DNA of 64,000 nucleotides. It comes from Actinomadura sp. J1-007. GTDB lineage: Bacteria > Actinomycetota > Actinomycetes > Streptosporangiales > Streptosporangiaceae. The number at the start of each line of letters is the position of its first letter. The stretch's first letter is position 1. The stretch covers positions 4,092,001-4,156,000 of the forward strand of contig NZ_WING01000001.1 in the NCBI RefSeq assembly GCF_009793335.1, in the 5' to 3' direction. The notes beneath the pieces were generated by a model, which was not told the origin of the DNA, searched no databases, and saw nothing but the letters and a program-made list of their open reading frames with translations. This document shows positions 41,844-52,982 of the stretch, one piece after another. A program made the position numbers and the translations under genes.

Positions 41844-43036
41844 GTGGCGAAGGCCAAGTTCGAGCGGACGAAGCCGCACGTGAACATCGGCACCATTGGG
41901 CACATCGACCACGGTAAGACCACCCTTACCGCGGCGATCACCAAGGTGCTGCACGACAAGTACCCGGACCTCAACCCGTTCACGCCGTTCGAGGACATCG
42001 ACAAGGCCCCGAAGAGCGCGAGCGCGGCATCACCATCTCCATCGCGCACGTCGAGTACCAGACCGAGGCGCGGCACTACGCGCACGTCGACTGCCCGGGG
42101 CACGCGGACTACATCAAGAACATGATCACCGGCGCCGCGCAGATGGACGGCGCGATCCTGGTGGTCGCCGCGACCGACGGCCCGATGCCGCAGACCAAGG
42201 AGCACGTGCTCCTGGCCCGCCAGGTCGGCGTCCCCTACATCGTCGTCGCGCTCAACAAGTGCGACATGGTGGACGACGAGGAGATCCTGGAGCTCGTCGA
42301 GCTCGAGGTCCGCGAGCTGCTGTCCGAGTACGAGTTCCCGGGCGACGACGTCCCGGTCGTGCGCGTCTCCGCCTTCCAGGCCCTCCAGGGGGACGAGAAG
42401 TGGGGCGAGTCGATCGTCGAGCTGATGAACGCCGTCGACGAGAACGTGCCCGAGCCGGTCCGCGACACCGACAAGCCGTTCCTGATGCCGATCGAGGACG
42501 TCTTCTCGATCACCGGCCGCGGCACGGTCGTCACCGGCCGGATCGAGCGCGGCGTGATCAACGTCAACGAGACCGTCGACATCATCGGCATCAAGGACAC
42601 CTCGACCAGCACCACGGTCACCGGTGTCGAGATGTTCCGCAAGCTGCTCGACCAGGGCCAGGCGGGCGACAACGTCGGCCTGCTCCTGCGCGGCATCAAG
42701 CGCGAGGACGTCGAGCGCGGCCAGTGCATCATCAAGCCGGGCACCAACACCCCGCACACCGAGTTCGAGGCGCAGGTCTACATCCTGTCCAAGGACGAGG
42801 GCGGCCGCCACACGCCGTTCTTCAACAACTACCGGCCGCAGTTCTACTTCCGGACCACGGACGTGACCGGCGTGGTGAACCTCCCTGAGGGCACCGAGAT
42901 GGTCATGCCGGGCGACAACACCGAGATGAGCGTTGAGCTGATCCAGCCCATCGCCATGGAGGAGGGCCTGAAGTTCGCCATCCGCGAGGGTGGCCGGACG
43001 GTGGGCGCCGGTCGCGTGACGAAGATCAACAAGTAA
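41844..43036 (+). CDS. tuf: Elongation factor Tu; one frameshift in this sequence
   Basis: The restored protein is 397 residues. It starts at a GTG ([20 protein letters not shown]). The P-loop [13 protein letters not shown] is present. At about 42010, GCCCCGAAGAGCGCGAG lacks one G from the expected [16 protein letters not shown]. Domain 2 and 3 signatures ([51 protein letters not shown]) are intact. EF-Tu delivers aminoacyl-tRNA. The Gly residues near GVEMFRK and DNVGLLL, whose change gives GE2270 resistance, are unaltered. Confidence 0.95.
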
Positions 43037-43047
43037 CACCTCTCGCA

Positions 43048-43131
43048 GTACGGCGGCCCGGCCGCCCGCGCCGGTCCCGGGGGAGCCCTCCGGGGCCGTC
43101 CGGGAAAGGCTCGACAGCCGGGCCGCCGTAC
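43048..43131 (+). terminator. Long-range hairpin between tuf and rpsJ
   Basis: GTACGGCGGCCCGGC (43048-43062) and its exact complement (43117-43131) enclose 54 nt that holds further GC hairpins. It may terminate str-operon transcription or act as an S10-operon leader. Confidence 0.55.
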
Positions 43132-43184
43132 CGCGAACAGACGAAGTAACAGCGGCACTACCAGCAAAGGACACCGAGGCCACC

Positions 43185-43493
43185 ATGGCGGGACAGAAGA
43201 TCCGCATCCGGCTCAAGGCCTACGACCACGAGGTCATCGACACCTCCGCGAAGAAGATCGTTGAGACGGTGACGCGGACGGGCGCCAAGGTCGCGGGCCC
43301 GGTGCCGCTGCCGACCGAGAAGAACGTGTACTGCGTCATCCGCTCGCCGCACAAGTACAAGGACAGCCGCGAGCACTTCGAGATGCGCACGCACAAGCGG
43401 TTGATCGACATCATCGACCCGACGCCCAAGACGGTCGACTCGCTGATGCGACTCGACCTTCCGGCCGGCGTTGACATCGAGATCAAGCTCTAA
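43185..43493 (+). CDS. rpsJ: 30S ribosomal protein S10
   Basis: The 102-residue protein is [20 protein letters not shown] onward, with [20 protein letters not shown] typical of S10. It binds the 30S head and also NusB in antitermination. It opens the large S10-spc gene cluster. rplC follows after 13 bp. Confidence 0.98.
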   Translation: MAGQKIRIRLKAYDHEVIDTSAKKIVETVTRTGAKVAGPVPLPTEKNVYCVIRSPHKYKDSREHFEMRTHKRLIDIIDPTPKTVDSLMRLDLPAGVDIEIKL

Positions 43494-43506
43494 GGGACGC
43501 ACCGAG

Positions 43507-44157
43507 ATGAGTACGCAGAGGAAGGGCGTCCTGGGCGAGAAGCTCGGCATGACCCAGGTCTTCGACGATGAGGGCCGGATCGTTCCGGTGACCGTCGTCC
43601 AGGCCGGGCCGTGTGTCGTGACCCAGCTCCGGAGCCAGGAGAAGGACGGCTACACCGCCGTCCAGCTCGGGTTCGGTCAGATCGACCCGCGCAAGGTGAA
43701 CAAGCCGCGCACGGGTCACTTCGAGAAGGCCGGCGTCACGCCGCGCCGTTACCTCGTGGAGCTGCGGTCGGACGACACCACCGAGTACGAACTCGGCCAG
43801 GAGATCACCGTTGAGGTCTTCGAGGCCGGCCAGCGGATCGACGTCACCGGCACGAGCAAGGGCAAGGGCACCGCGGGTGTCATGAAGCGCCACGGCTTCA
43901 AGGGCCTCGGCGCCTCGCACGGCACCCAGCGCAAGCACCGCTCGCCGGGCTCGATCGGCGGCTGCGCGACCCCCGGTCGCGTCTTCAAGGGCCTGCGCAT
44001 GGCGGGGCGGCACGGCAACGCCCGCACCACCGTGCAGAACCTGACCGTCCACGCCATCGACTCGGAGAAGAACCTGCTCCTCATCAAGGGCGCGGTTCCC
44101 GGTCCCAACGGCGGCGTGGTCCTGGTCCGCGACGCAGTGAAGGGGACGGGCAAGTGA
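43507..44157 (+). CDS. rplC: 50S ribosomal protein L3
   Basis: The 216-residue protein contains the conserved [19 protein letters not shown] loop that reaches toward the peptidyl-transferase centre. Start ATG at 43507 is chosen from family length; a longer in-frame start upstream would enter the rpsJ coding end. The stop overlaps the rplD start (GTGA). Confidence 0.97.
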   Translation: MSTQRKGVLGEKLGMTQVFDDEGRIVPVTVVQAGPCVVTQLRSQEKDGYTAVQLGFGQIDPRKVNKPRTGHFEKAGVTPRRYLVELRSDDTTEYELGQEITVEVFEAGQRIDVTGTSKGKGTAGVMKRHGFKGLGASHGTQRKHRSPGSIGGCATPGRVFKGLRMAGRHGNARTTVQNLTVHAIDSEKNLLLIKGAVPGPNGGVVLVRDAVKGTGK

Positions 44158-44756
44158 CCTCCAAGCTCGACATCGACCTGCCCGCCGAGATCTTCGACGC
44201 GAAGACGAGCGTGCCGCTGATCCACCAGGTCGTGGTGGCGCAGCAGGCCGCGGCCCGGCAGGGCACCCACGCGACCAAGACCCGCGGCGACGTCCGCGGC
44301 GGCGGCAAGAAGCCGTACCGGCAGAAGGGCACCGGCCGCGCCCGCCAGGGCTCGACCCGCGCGCCCCAGTTCGCCGGCGGCGGCGTCGTCCACGGCCCGC
44401 AGCCGCGCGACTACACGCAGAAGACGCCCAAGAAGATGAAGGCCGCCGCCCTGCGCGGCGCCCTGTCCGACCGTGCCCGCTTCGGCCTGGTGCACGTGGT
44501 GGACCACCTCATCGAGGGCGACACCCCGAAGACGAAGACGGCGCTGACCGCGCTGCGCGGCGTCACCGAGGCCAAGAGCGTCCTGCTGGTCCTGGACCGC
44601 GAGGACGAGGTGACCTGGAAGAGCCTGCGCAACGAGCCGAGCGTGCACGTGATCGTCTCCGACCAGCTCAACACCTACGACGTGCTGGTGAACGAGGAGG
44701 TCGTCTTCACGCAGAAGGCGTACGACGAGTTCATCGCGCGCGCGGCGAAGAAGTAA
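44154..44756 (+). CDS. rplD: 50S ribosomal protein L4
   Basis: The 200-residue protein has the long internal loop [20 protein letters not shown] that lines the exit tunnel near the macrolide site. In E. coli L4 also represses this operon. Start GTG overlaps the rplC stop. The N-terminus is a little shorter than in other actinobacteria, without an obvious missing segment. Confidence 0.97.
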   Translation: MTSKLDIDLPAEIFDAKTSVPLIHQVVVAQQAAARQGTHATKTRGDVRGGGKKPYRQKGTGRARQGSTRAPQFAGGGVVHGPQPRDYTQKTPKKMKAAALRGALSDRARFGLVHVVDHLIEGDTPKTKTALTALRGVTEAKSVLLVLDREDEVTWKSLRNEPSVHVIVSDQLNTYDVLVNEEVVFTQKAYDEFIARAAKK

Positions 44757-44768
44757 GGAGGGTCGCAC

Positions 44769-45068
44769 ATGAACAAGATCGCTGACCCCCGCGACGTCAT
44801 CATCGCGCCGGTCGTGTCGGAGAAGAGCTACGGCCTGCTGGACGAGAACAAGTACACGTTCGTCGTTCGCCCGGACGCCAACAAGACGCAGATCAAGCAG
44901 GCCGTCGAGGCCGTGTTCGGCGTCAAGGTGACGAGCGTCAACACGCTCAACCGGCAGGGCAAGCGCAAGCGCACGCGGTTCGGCTACGGCAAGCGCAAGG
45001 ACGTCAAGCGCGCCATCGTCAGCCTGGCCGAGGGCGAGCGGATCGACATCTTCGGCGGCCCGGCGTAA
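44769..45068 (+). CDS. rplW: 50S ribosomal protein L23
   Basis: The 99-residue protein begins [21 protein letters not shown]23 sits at the exit of the nascent-peptide tunnel and docks trigger factor and SRP. ATG follows AAGGAGG at a good distance. Confidence 0.97.
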   Translation: MNKIADPRDVIIAPVVSEKSYGLLDENKYTFVVRPDANKTQIKQAVEAVFGVKVTSVNTLNRQGKRKRTRFGYGKRKDVKRAIVSLAEGERIDIFGGPA

Positions 45069-45108
45069 CAGCCGAGGTCCCGAAGCAGACAAGGGATGAA
45101 CGAATAAG

Positions 45109-45942
45109 ATGGGCATCCGTAAGTACAAGCCGACGACCCCGGGTCGTCGCGGCTCCAGCGTGGCCGACTTCGTCGAGGTCACCCGCCGCGAGCCCGAGAA
45201 GTCGCTGCTGCGTCCGCTCCCCAAGAAGGGCGGCCGCAACAACCACGGCCGCATCACCACCCGGCACCAGGGCGGTGGCCACAAGCGCGCGTACCGCGTG
45301 ATCGACTTCCGCCGCCACGACAAGGACGGCGTGCCGGCCAAGGTCGCGCACATCGAGTACGACCCCAACCGCACCGCGCGGATCGCGCTGCTGCACTACG
45401 CCGACGGCGAGAAGCGCTACATCCTCGCCCCGCAGGGCCTGCGGCAGAACGACCGGGTCGAGAACGGGCCGGGCTCGGACATCAAGCCGGGCAACTGCCT
45501 GCCGCTGCGCAACATCCCGACGGGTACGGTCATCCACGCCATCGAGCTGCGGCCCGGCGGCGGCGCCAAGATCGCCCGTTCCGCGGGCGCCGGCGTCCAG
45601 CTCCTCGCCAAGGAGGGCAAGTACGCCACGCTGCGCATGCCCTCCGGCGAGATGCGCATGGTGGACGTCCGCTGCCGCGCCACGGTGGGCGAGGTCGGCA
45701 ACGCCGAGCAGTCCAACATCAACTGGGGCAAGGCCGGCCGGATGCGGTGGAAGGGCAAGCGCCCGACCGTCCGCGGTGTCGCCATGAACCCGATCGACCA
45801 CCCGCACGGTGGTGGTGAGGGCAAGACCTCCGGTGGCCGCCACCCGGTGAACCCGAACGGTAAGAAGGAAGGCCGCACTCGCCAGGCGAACAAGTCGAGC
45901 GACCGGCTGATCGTCCGTCGTCGCAGCAAGAAGAAGCGGTAG
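45109..45942 (+). CDS. rplB: 50S ribosomal protein L2
   Basis: The 277-residue protein has the RNA-binding core ([20 protein letters not shown]) and the peptidyl-transferase-region loop [17 protein letters not shown] with the conserved His residues. It is essential for 50S subunit assembly and peptide-bond formation. It lies between rplW and rpsS in standard order. Confidence 0.98.
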   Translation: MGIRKYKPTTPGRRGSSVADFVEVTRREPEKSLLRPLPKKGGRNNHGRITTRHQGGGHKRAYRVIDFRRHDKDGVPAKVAHIEYDPNRTARIALLHYADGEKRYILAPQGLRQNDRVENGPGSDIKPGNCLPLRNIPTGTVIHAIELRPGGGAKIARSAGAGVQLLAKEGKYATLRMPSGEMRMVDVRCRATVGEVGNAEQSNINWGKAGRMRWKGKRPTVRGVAMNPIDHPHGGGEGKTSGGRHPVNPNGKKEGRTRQANKSSDRLIVRRRSKKKR

Positions 45943-45954
45943 GAGTCGTCCGAC

Positions 45955-46236
45955 ATGCCACGTAGCCTTAAGAAGGGCCCCTTCGTGGACGACCACCTCA
46001 TGAAGAAGGTGGACGTCCAGAACGAGAAGGGCACCAAGAACGTCATCAAGACGTGGTCCCGGCGCTCCATGATCGTGCCGGACATGATCGGCCACACGAT
46101 CGCCGTGCACGACGGCCGCAAGCACGTGCCGGTGTTCATCACCGACGCCATGGTGGGGCACAAGCTCGGCGAGTTCGCGCCGACGCGGACGTTCCGCAGC
46201 CACGTCAAGGAAGACCGCCGCAGCCGTCGCGGCTGA
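45955..46236 (+). CDS. rpsS: 30S ribosomal protein S19
   Basis: The 93-residue protein begins [19 protein letters not shown] and holds the S13 partner region [20 protein letters not shown]. It is part of the 30S head. Confidence 0.98.
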   Translation: MPRSLKKGPFVDDHLMKKVDVQNEKGTKNVIKTWSRRSMIVPDMIGHTIAVHDGRKHVPVFITDAMVGHKLGEFAPTRTFRSHVKEDRRSRRG

Positions 46237-46271
46237 GCAGGCAGCTAGAACGTAGGAGAGAGGGAACAGCG

Positions 46272-46650
46272 ATGGAAGCCAGGGCCCAGGCGCGGTTCAT
46301 CCGCGTCACGCCCAGGAAGGCCCGCCGCGTGGTGGACCTCATCCGCGGCCTGCCTGCCGCGGAGGCTCAGGCGGCGCTGCGGTTCGCCCCCAGGCTGCGA
46401 GTGGGCCTGTGGGCAAGGTGCTGGCGAGTGCCATCGCCAACGCCGAGCACAACTTCAAGCTCGACTCGGACACGCTCGTCGTGAGCCGCGCGTGGGTGGA
46501 CGAGGGCCCGACCCTCAAGCGTTTCCGCCCCCGCGCCCAGGGCCGGGCTTACCGCATCAACAAGCGCACGAGCCACATCACCGTGGTCGTGGAGTCGCGG
46601 GACGGGGCCTCGGCCTCGCCCGGCGGTAAGAAGACGAGGAGGGCCCGGTA

Positions 46651-46651
<1 letters not shown>
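46272..46651 (+). CDS. rplV: 50S ribosomal protein L22; one frameshift in this sequence
   Basis: Restored length is 126 residues. The start [20 protein letters not shown] is typical. At about 46389, GCCCCCAGGCTGCG lacks one C from the run; restoring it gives [19 protein letters not shown] and rejoins the conserved end ([20 protein letters not shown], then [14 protein letters not shown]). L22 lines the tunnel and its beta-hairpin carries macrolide-resistance sites. The break must be a sequence error. The stop overlaps the rpsC start. Confidence 0.93.
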
Positions 46652-47535
<884 letters not shown>

Positions 47536-47542
47536 ATAACCC

Positions 47543-47962
47543 ATGCTGATCCCTCGTAAGGTCAAGCACCGCAAGCAGCACCACCCGAAGCGCCGGGGCA
47601 TGGCCAAGGGCGGCACGCGGGTGACGTTCGGCGAGTACGGCATCCAGGCCGTCGAGGCCGCGTACGTGACCAACCGGCAGATCGAGGCCGCGCGTATCGC
47701 CATGACCCGCCACATCAAGCGCGGCGGCAAGGTGTGGATCAACATCTTCCCGGACCGTCCGCTGACCAAGAAGCCCGCCGAGACCCGCATGGGCTCCGGC
47801 AAGGGCTCGGTCGAGTGGTGGGTGGCCAACATCAAGCCGGGCCGCGTGATGTTCGAGATCTCCTACCCGAACGAGCAGGTCGCTCGGGAGGCGCTCACCC
47901 GCGCGATCCACAAGCTGCCGATGAAGTGCAAGATCGTGAAGCGAGAGGTGGGTGAGTCCTGA
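47543..47962 (+). CDS. rplP: 50S ribosomal protein L16
   Basis: The 139-residue protein begins [19 protein letters not shown] and carries the [20 protein letters not shown] and [18 protein letters not shown] motifs near the A-site tRNA. Its stop codon overlaps the rpmC start. Confidence 0.98.
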   Translation: MLIPRKVKHRKQHHPKRRGMAKGGTRVTFGEYGIQAVEAAYVTNRQIEAARIAMTRHIKRGGKVWINIFPDRPLTKKPAETRMGSGKGSVEWWVANIKPGRVMFEISYPNEQVAREALTRAIHKLPMKCKIVKREVGES

Positions 47963-48219
47963 TGGCCAAGGGTCTTACCGCCGACGACCTGCGGACCGAG
48001 CCCGAGGACGTCCTGGTCACCAAGCTCCGGGAGGCCAAGGAGGAGCTGTTCAACCTCCGCTTCCAGGCCGCGACCGGCCAGCTTGAGAGCCACGGGCGGC
48101 TGCGCACCGTCAAGCGCGAGATCGCCCGCATCTACACCGTGATGCGGGAGCGGGAGCTCGGCATCGTCACGGTCACCGAGGACGAAGAGGTTGCGTCCGT
48201 GGAGGACAACGATGACTGA
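47962..48219 (+). CDS. rpmC: 50S ribosomal protein L29
   Basis: The 85-residue protein is longer than the 63 of E. coli because of an acidic tail ([14 protein letters not shown]). The core [20 protein letters not shown] is typical. It overlaps rplP at its start and rpsQ at its end. Confidence 0.96.
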   Translation: MAKGLTADDLRTEPEDVLVTKLREAKEELFNLRFQAATGQLESHGRLRTVKREIARIYTVMRERELGIVTVTEDEEVASVEDNDD

Positions 48220-48484
48220 GCAGCAGACCGAGCAGCGGAGCAGCCGCAAGGTCCTTGAGGGCCTGGTGGTCAGCGACAAGATGGACAAGACCGTGGTCGT
48301 GTCCGTCGAGGACCGCGTGACCCACCGCCGGTACCACAAGGTGATCCGCCGCACGAAGAACTACAAGGCGCACGACGAGGCCAACGAGTGTGGCGTCGGC
48401 GACCGCGTCCGCCTCATGGAGACCCGCCCGCTGTCGGCCAGCAAGCGCTGGCGCGTGGTGGAGATCCTTGAGAAGGCCAAGTAA
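48212..48484 (+). CDS. rpsQ: 30S ribosomal protein S17
   Basis: The 90-residue protein ([20 protein letters not shown]) has the OB-fold S17 core with [20 protein letters not shown]. The ATG at 48212 lies inside the rpmC end; family length supports it over a longer in-frame start upstream. Confidence 0.96.
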   Translation: MTEQQTEQRSSRKVLEGLVVSDKMDKTVVVSVEDRVTHRRYHKVIRRTKNYKAHDEANECGVGDRVRLMETRPLSASKRWRVVEILEKAK

Positions 48485-48549
48485 TTACTGGTTCCGCCAG
48501 GCTCAGCCGAGGGATCGGCTGAGAACCGGTGTGACGAACAGGAGTTGAC

Positions 48550-48918
48550 GTGATCCAGCAGGAGTCGCGACTCAAGGTCGCCGACAACACGGGTGCGAAG
48601 GAGATCCTTTGCATCCGGGTTCTCGGCGGCTCGGGTCGGCGCTACGCGGGAGTCGGCGACATCATCGTCGCGACGGTGAAGGACGCCCTTCCCGGCGCGG
48701 GCGTGAAGAAGGGTGACGTCGTCAAGGCGGTCGTCGTGCGCACCCGCAAGGAGCGCCGGCGCCCGGACGGCTCCTACATCCGTTTCGACGAGAACGCCGC
48801 CGTCCTGATCAAGGACGGCGGTGACCCCCGCGGCACCCGTATCTTCGGCCCGGTGGGTCGTGAACTGCGCGAGAAGAAGTTCATGCGCATCATCTCGCTC
48901 GCGCCGGAGGTGCTGTGA
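48550..48918 (+). CDS. rplN: 50S ribosomal protein L14
   Basis: The 122-residue protein ([20 protein letters not shown]) has standard length and the [20 protein letters not shown] end. GTG start after AGGAGTTGAC. It begins the spc-type part of the cluster; a 65-bp gap precedes it. Confidence 0.98.
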   Translation: MIQQESRLKVADNTGAKEILCIRVLGGSGRRYAGVGDIIVATVKDALPGAGVKKGDVVKAVVVRTRKERRRPDGSYIRFDENAAVLIKDGGDPRGTRIFGPVGRELREKKFMRIISLAPEVL

Positions 48919-49226
48919 TGAAGATCAAGAAGGGCGACGAGGTCGTCGTCATCGCCGGCAAGGACAAGGGCGCGACGGGCAAGGTCCTGCGCGTCGACCC
49001 GCGCGCCGAGCGCGTCGTCGTCGAGGGCGTCAACCTGATCACCAAGAACATCAAGGCCGACCAGCAGCGCGCCGGCAAGGAGAGCGGCCGGGTGACGGTC
49101 GAGGCTCCGCTGCACGTCAGCAATGTCGCCATCGCCGAGGACGGCAAGCCGGTCCGGATCGGCTACCGCGTCAACGAGGACGGCACCAAGGTCCGGATCT
49201 CGCGCCGCAGCGGTAAGGAGATCTGA
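48918..49226 (+). CDS. rplX: 50S ribosomal protein L24
   Basis: The 102-residue protein ([20 protein letters not shown]) has the KOW motif and starts on the rplN stop codon. L24 initiates 50S assembly. Confidence 0.97.
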   Translation: MKIKKGDEVVVIAGKDKGATGKVLRVDPRAERVVVEGVNLITKNIKADQQRAGKESGRVTVEAPLHVSNVAIAEDGKPVRIGYRVNEDGTKVRISRRSGKEI

Positions 49227-49231
49227 GACCC

Positions 49232-49818
49232 ATGACCGAGACCGTCACCGAGACCGCGACCGAGCGCCCCGTTCCGGCGCCGCGGCTGAAGCTGCGCTAC
49301 CGCGAGGAGATCGCGGGCAAGATGCGCGAGCAGTTCGGCTACGCGAACGTGATGCAGATCCCCGGGCTGACCAAGATCGTGGTCAACATGGGGTCGGCGA
49401 CGCGGCCAAGGACGCCAAGCTGATCGAGGGCGCGATCCGCGACCTGTCGGCGATCACCGGCCAGAAGCCGGCCGTGAACCGGGCCCGCAAGTCCATCGCG
49501 CAGTTCAAGCTGCGCGAGGGCATGCCGATCGGCGCGCACGCCACGCTGCGCGGCGACCGGATGTGGGAGTTCCTGGACCGGCTGCTGTCGACCGCGCTGC
49601 CGCGCATCCGCGACTTCCGCGGCCTGTCGCCGAAGCAGTTCGACGGCAACGGCAACTACACGTTCGGGCTGACCGAGCAGGTCATGTTCCACGAGGTCGA
49701 CCCCGACAAGATCGACCGCACCCGGGGCATGGACATCACGGTCGTCACGACCGCCAAGACCGACGACGAGGGCCGGGCGCTCCTGAAGCTCCTGGGCTTC
49801 CCGTTCAAGGAGAGCTGA
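49232..49818 (+). CDS. rplE: 50S ribosomal protein L5; one frameshift in this sequence
   Basis: Restored length is 195 residues. The N-terminus has an extra Thr/Glu-rich leader ([20 protein letters not shown]). At about 49392, AACATGGGGTCGGCGAC needs one base to read [17 protein letters not shown]; the rest ([24 protein letters not shown]-type [15 protein letters not shown]) is conserved. L5 binds 5S rRNA. The break is a sequence error. Confidence 0.94.
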
Positions 49819-49822
49819 GCGA

Positions 49823-50008
49823 ATGGCGAAGAAGGCACTGATCGCCAAGGCGGCTCGGAAGCCCAAGTTCGGCGTGCGCAGCTACACTCGTTGCTCGCGC
49901 TGCGGGCGTCCGCGCTCCGTCTACCGGAAGTTCGGCCTGTGCCGCGTCTGCTTCCGCGAGATGGCGCACAAGGGCGAGCTGCCCGGCATCACGAAGTCGA
50001 GCTGGTGA
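49823..50008 (+). CDS. rpsN: 30S ribosomal protein S14, zinc-binding type Z
   Basis: The 61-residue protein keeps all four zinc ligands: Cys24, Cys27, Cys40 and Cys43. This is the zinc-dependent S14; many actinobacteria encode a longer zinc-free S14 elsewhere under zinc-starvation control. Confidence 0.97.
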   Translation: MAKKALIAKAARKPKFGVRSYTRCSRCGRPRSVYRKFGLCRVCFREMAHKGELPGITKSSW

Positions 50009-50129
50009 GTCCCCGCCCCTCCGGGGGCGGGCGTTCCAGCCGGTAATAACCACCGGGCATCTGACGAAGGTGCCCACGACCGCGCCAAAGGTCCGTACGG
50101 AAACCGTGGCGAGGGAGGGCCTGTAGGCC

Positions 50130-50528
50130 ATGACGATGACCGACCCGATCGCAGACATGCTGACGCGTCTGCGGAACGCGAATTCGGCGTACCACGACTC
50201 GGTGGGCATGCCGTACTCGAAGATCAAGGCGCACATCGCCGAGATCCTCCAGCAGGAGGGCTACATCTCGGGGTGGAGCGTGGAGGACGCCGAGGTCGGC
50301 AAGAAGCTCGTGATCGAGCTCAAGTTCGGCCCGACCCGCGAGCGTTCGATCGCGGGCATCAAGCGCGTCTCGAAGCCGGGTCTTCGGGTGTACGCGAAGA
50401 AGGACAACCTGCCGAGGGTGCTGGGCGGACTGGGCGTCGCGATCATCTCGACGTCCTCCGGCCTGATGACGGACCGGCAGGCGGGCAAGCGCGGCGTGGG
50501 CGGGGAAGTCCTCGCCTACGTCTGGTGA
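50130..50528 (+). CDS. rpsH: 30S ribosomal protein S8
   Basis: The 132-residue protein ([20 protein letters not shown]) has the C-terminal [20 protein letters not shown] core that binds 16S rRNA helix 21. In E. coli S8 represses the spc operon; a 121-bp gap upstream contains no clear S8 site by eye. Confidence 0.97.
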   Translation: MTMTDPIADMLTRLRNANSAYHDSVGMPYSKIKAHIAEILQQEGYISGWSVEDAEVGKKLVIELKFGPTRERSIAGIKRVSKPGLRVYAKKDNLPRVLGGLGVAIISTSSGLMTDRQAGKRGVGGEVLAYVW

Positions 50529-50544
50529 GGGGAGGGCTCTAACA

Positions 50545-51081
50545 ATGTCTCGTATCGGACGTCTCCCCATCGCCGTGCCCGGCGGTGTCGACATCCAGGT
50601 CGAAGGCCGGGAGGTCACCGTCAAGGGGCCGAAGGGCACGCTGTCGCACACGGTGTCGGACCCGATCGAGGTCCGGCTGGAGGACGGCCAGGTCACCGTG
50701 ACCCGGCCGAACGACATCAACACCGTGCGCGCTCTGCACGGCCTGACCCGGTCGCTGATCAACAACATGGTCGTCGGCGTCACCGAGGGCTACAAGAAGA
50801 CCCTGGTCATCCAGGGCGTCGGCTACCGCGTGGTCGCCAAGGGCAAGAACCTGGAGTTCTCCCTCGGCTACAGCCACTCGATCACGGTCGAGCCGCCGGA
50901 GGGCATCACCTTCACGGTGGAGCGGCCGACCCAGCTCGTCGTCGAGGGCATCGACAAGCAGAAGGTCGGCGAGGTCGCCGCCAACATCCGCAAGCTGCGC
51001 AAGCCCGACCCGTACAAGGGCAAGGGCGTGCGCTACGAAGGCGAGCAGATCCGCCGCAAGGTCGGAAAGGCTGGTAAGTAG
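50545..51081 (+). CDS. rplF: 50S ribosomal protein L6
   Basis: The 178-residue protein has the two repeated L6 folds and the end [20 protein letters not shown], which binds near the sarcin-ricin loop. Confidence 0.98.
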   Translation: MSRIGRLPIAVPGGVDIQVEGREVTVKGPKGTLSHTVSDPIEVRLEDGQVTVTRPNDINTVRALHGLTRSLINNMVVGVTEGYKKTLVIQGVGYRVVAKGKNLEFSLGYSHSITVEPPEGITFTVERPTQLVVEGIDKQKVGEVAANIRKLRKPDPYKGKGVRYEGEQIRRKVGKAGK

Positions 51082-51083
51082 TC

Positions 51084-51469
51084 ATGGCAGGCACGAAGAC
51101 CCTGGCCGCGAAGGCCACGTCGGCGCGGGCCAAGTCCCGCAAGCGCCGGCACCTGCGGGTCCGGAAGAAGGTCGTCGGCAGCGCCGTCCGTCCTCGCCTG
51201 GTCGTGACCCGTTCCAGCCGGCACATGTTCGTCCAGGTCATCGACGACAGCAAGGGCCACACGCTGGCCTACGCCTCGACGATGGAGGCCGACCTGCGCG
51301 CCGACGCGGGCGACAAGACGGCCAAGTCCCGCAAGGTGGGCGAGCTCGTCGCCCAGCGGGCCAAGCAGGCCGGCGTGTCCGCCGTGGTCTTCGACCGCGG
51401 CGGCAACAAGTACCACGGGCGCATCGCCGCGGTCGCGGACGGCGCGCGCGAGGGGGCCTGGAGCTGTGA
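51084..51469 (+). CDS. rplR: 50S ribosomal protein L18; stop codon lost by a frameshift in this sequence
   Basis: Restored length is 128 residues. In this sequence the frame runs on without a stop into rpsE because the G run in GAGGGGGCCTGG (51452-51456) has one G too few. Restoring it gives REGGLEL and the TGA at 51467. The core ([40 protein letters not shown]) is normal. L18 binds 5S rRNA. The apparent L18-S5 fusion is not real. Confidence 0.93.
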
Positions 51470-51503
51470 TGGCCCTTTCGACCAACGAGAAGAGGAACCA
51501 CTG

Positions 51504-52124
51504 ATGGCAGCGCAGAGGCGTGGTGGCGGTCAGGGTGGCGACCGTCGCGACGGCCGCCGCGACGACCGCCGCGGTGGCGCCGACAAGGGCCAGTCGTACA
51601 TCGAGAAGGTCGTGGCGATCAACCGCGTCGCCAAGGTCGTCAAGGGCGGTCGTCGCTTCAGCTTCACCGCCCTGGTGATCGTCGGTGACGGCAACGGCAC
51701 CGTCGGCGTCGGCTACGGCAAGGCCAAGGAGGTGCCCGCGGCGATCGCCAAGGGCGTCGAAGAGGCCAAGAAGCACTTCTTCAAGGTGCCGCGGATCCAG
51801 GGCACCATCCCGCACCTGGTGCAGGCGCGCGACGCGGCGGGCGAGGTCCTGCTGCGCCCGGCCAGCCCCGGTACCGGCGTCATCGCCGGCGGTCCGGTGC
51901 GCGCCGTGCTGGAGTGCGCCGGCATCCACGACGTGCTGAGCAAGTCGCTGGGCAGCGACAACGCGATCAACATCGTGCACGCGACGATCGCGGGGCTCAA
52001 GGCGCTCAAGCGTCCGGAGGAGATCGCGGCCAAGCGCGGCCTGCCGATCGAGGACGTCGCGCCGGCCGCCATGCTGCGCGCCCGCGCCGCCGGCAGCGAG
52101 CCCCGGCAGGAGGTCGCGTCATGA
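51504..52124 (+). CDS. rpsE: 30S ribosomal protein S5
   Basis: The 206-residue protein starts at the ATG at 51504 ([20 protein letters not shown], an Arg/Gly-rich head), after GAAGAGGAAC. It contains [20 protein letters not shown] and [20 protein letters not shown]5 shapes decoding fidelity and spectinomycin sensitivity. rpmD overlaps its end by 4 bp. Confidence 0.97.
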   Translation: MAAQRRGGGQGGDRRDGRRDDRRGGADKGQSYIEKVVAINRVAKVVKGGRRFSFTALVIVGDGNGTVGVGYGKAKEVPAAIAKGVEEAKKHFFKVPRIQGTIPHLVQARDAAGEVLLRPASPGTGVIAGGPVRAVLECAGIHDVLSKSLGSDNAINIVHATIAGLKALKRPEEIAAKRGLPIEDVAPAAMLRARAAGSEPRQEVAS

Positions 52125-52303
52125 CCCAGCTCAGGATCACGCAGCGCAAGTCCGTGATCAGCGAGAAGCAGAACCAGCGTGACACGCTGCGCACCCTCGG
52201 CCTGAAGAAGATCAGGCAGAGCGTCGTCCGCGAGGACACCCCGCAGGTGCGCGGCATGATCCGGACGGTGGCGCACCTGGTCACCGTCGAGGAGGTCGAC
52301 TGA
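52121..52303 (+). CDS. rpmD: 50S ribosomal protein L30
   Basis: The 60-residue protein ([20 protein letters not shown]) has the L30 core [20 protein letters not shown]. It overlaps rpsE and is 2 bp from rplO. Confidence 0.97.
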   Translation: MTQLRITQRKSVISEKQNQRDTLRTLGLKKIRQSVVREDTPQVRGMIRTVAHLVTVEEVD

Positions 52304-52305
52304 CG

Positions 52306-52782
52306 ATGGCTGACCTTTCCAAGGCCGACGCCACCGAGGGCACGCCGCTCCGGGTGCACGACCTGCGTCCGGCCCCCGGCGCCAACCGCAGCAAGATCCG
52401 CAAGGGTCGCGGCGAGGCGTCCAAGGGCAAGACCGCCGGTCGCGGCACCAAGGGCACCAAGGCCCGCAGCACCGTCCCGGTCGGTTTCGAGGGCGGGCAG
52501 ATGCCGCTCATCCGGCGGGTCCCGAAGCTCAAGGGCTTCAAGAACCCCAACCGGGTCGAGTTCCAGGTGGTCAACCTGGACAAGCTCGCGGAGCTGTACC
52601 CCGAGGGCGGCGAGGTCACCGCGGAGGACCTGGCGGCGAAGGGCGCGGTGCGCCGGAACCGTCCGGTCAAGGTCCTCGGCTCCGGCGACATCTCCGTCGC
52701 GGTCCAGGTGAAGGCGCACGCCTTCTCCGGATCCGCCAAGGAGAAGATCGTCGCCGCCGGCGGAACCGCGGACGAGTTGTAA
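52306..52782 (+). CDS. rplO: 50S ribosomal protein L15
   Basis: The 158-residue protein has the Gly/Lys-rich N-terminal region ([20 protein letters not shown]) and the [20 protein letters not shown] segment. The 200-bp gap after it holds a TAGAGT -10-like element at 52878-52883 with no good -35, so a separate secY promoter is possible but not proven. Confidence 0.97.
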   Translation: MADLSKADATEGTPLRVHDLRPAPGANRSKIRKGRGEASKGKTAGRGTKGTKARSTVPVGFEGGQMPLIRRVPKLKGFKNPNRVEFQVVNLDKLAELYPEGGEVTAEDLAAKGAVRRNRPVKVLGSGDISVAVQVKAHAFSGSAKEKIVAAGGTADEL

Positions 52783-52982
52783 AGAAGGACACATTTGATG
52801 CCGGGGCCGTGTTCGCCTTGTGCCAAAGGCCGAAAAGGCCGCGCGCACGGCGGGGCGGCCCCGGTCTCATCTGCTGTTAGAGTCTCACCGGCGGCGGTGG
52901 CTCGGCTGAGCCCCCGGCACGCCGATCATGGACCTGGACCCGGCCCCTCGGCGGCCAAGGATGACCCTGTCGCGCAGGAGGA

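Noticed and set aside
39651-43036. Programmed ribosomal frameshifting in fusA and tuf
   Set aside because: No slippery heptamer with downstream pseudoknot, and the same type of break appears in many unrelated genes; sequence error is simpler.
41844-43036. Elfamycin/GE2270-resistant EF-Tu
   Set aside because: The relevant Gly residues in GVEMFRK and DNVGLLL are unchanged.
51084-52124. A true L18-S5 fusion protein
   Set aside because: One G added to the G run restores two normal proteins with standard lengths and start site.
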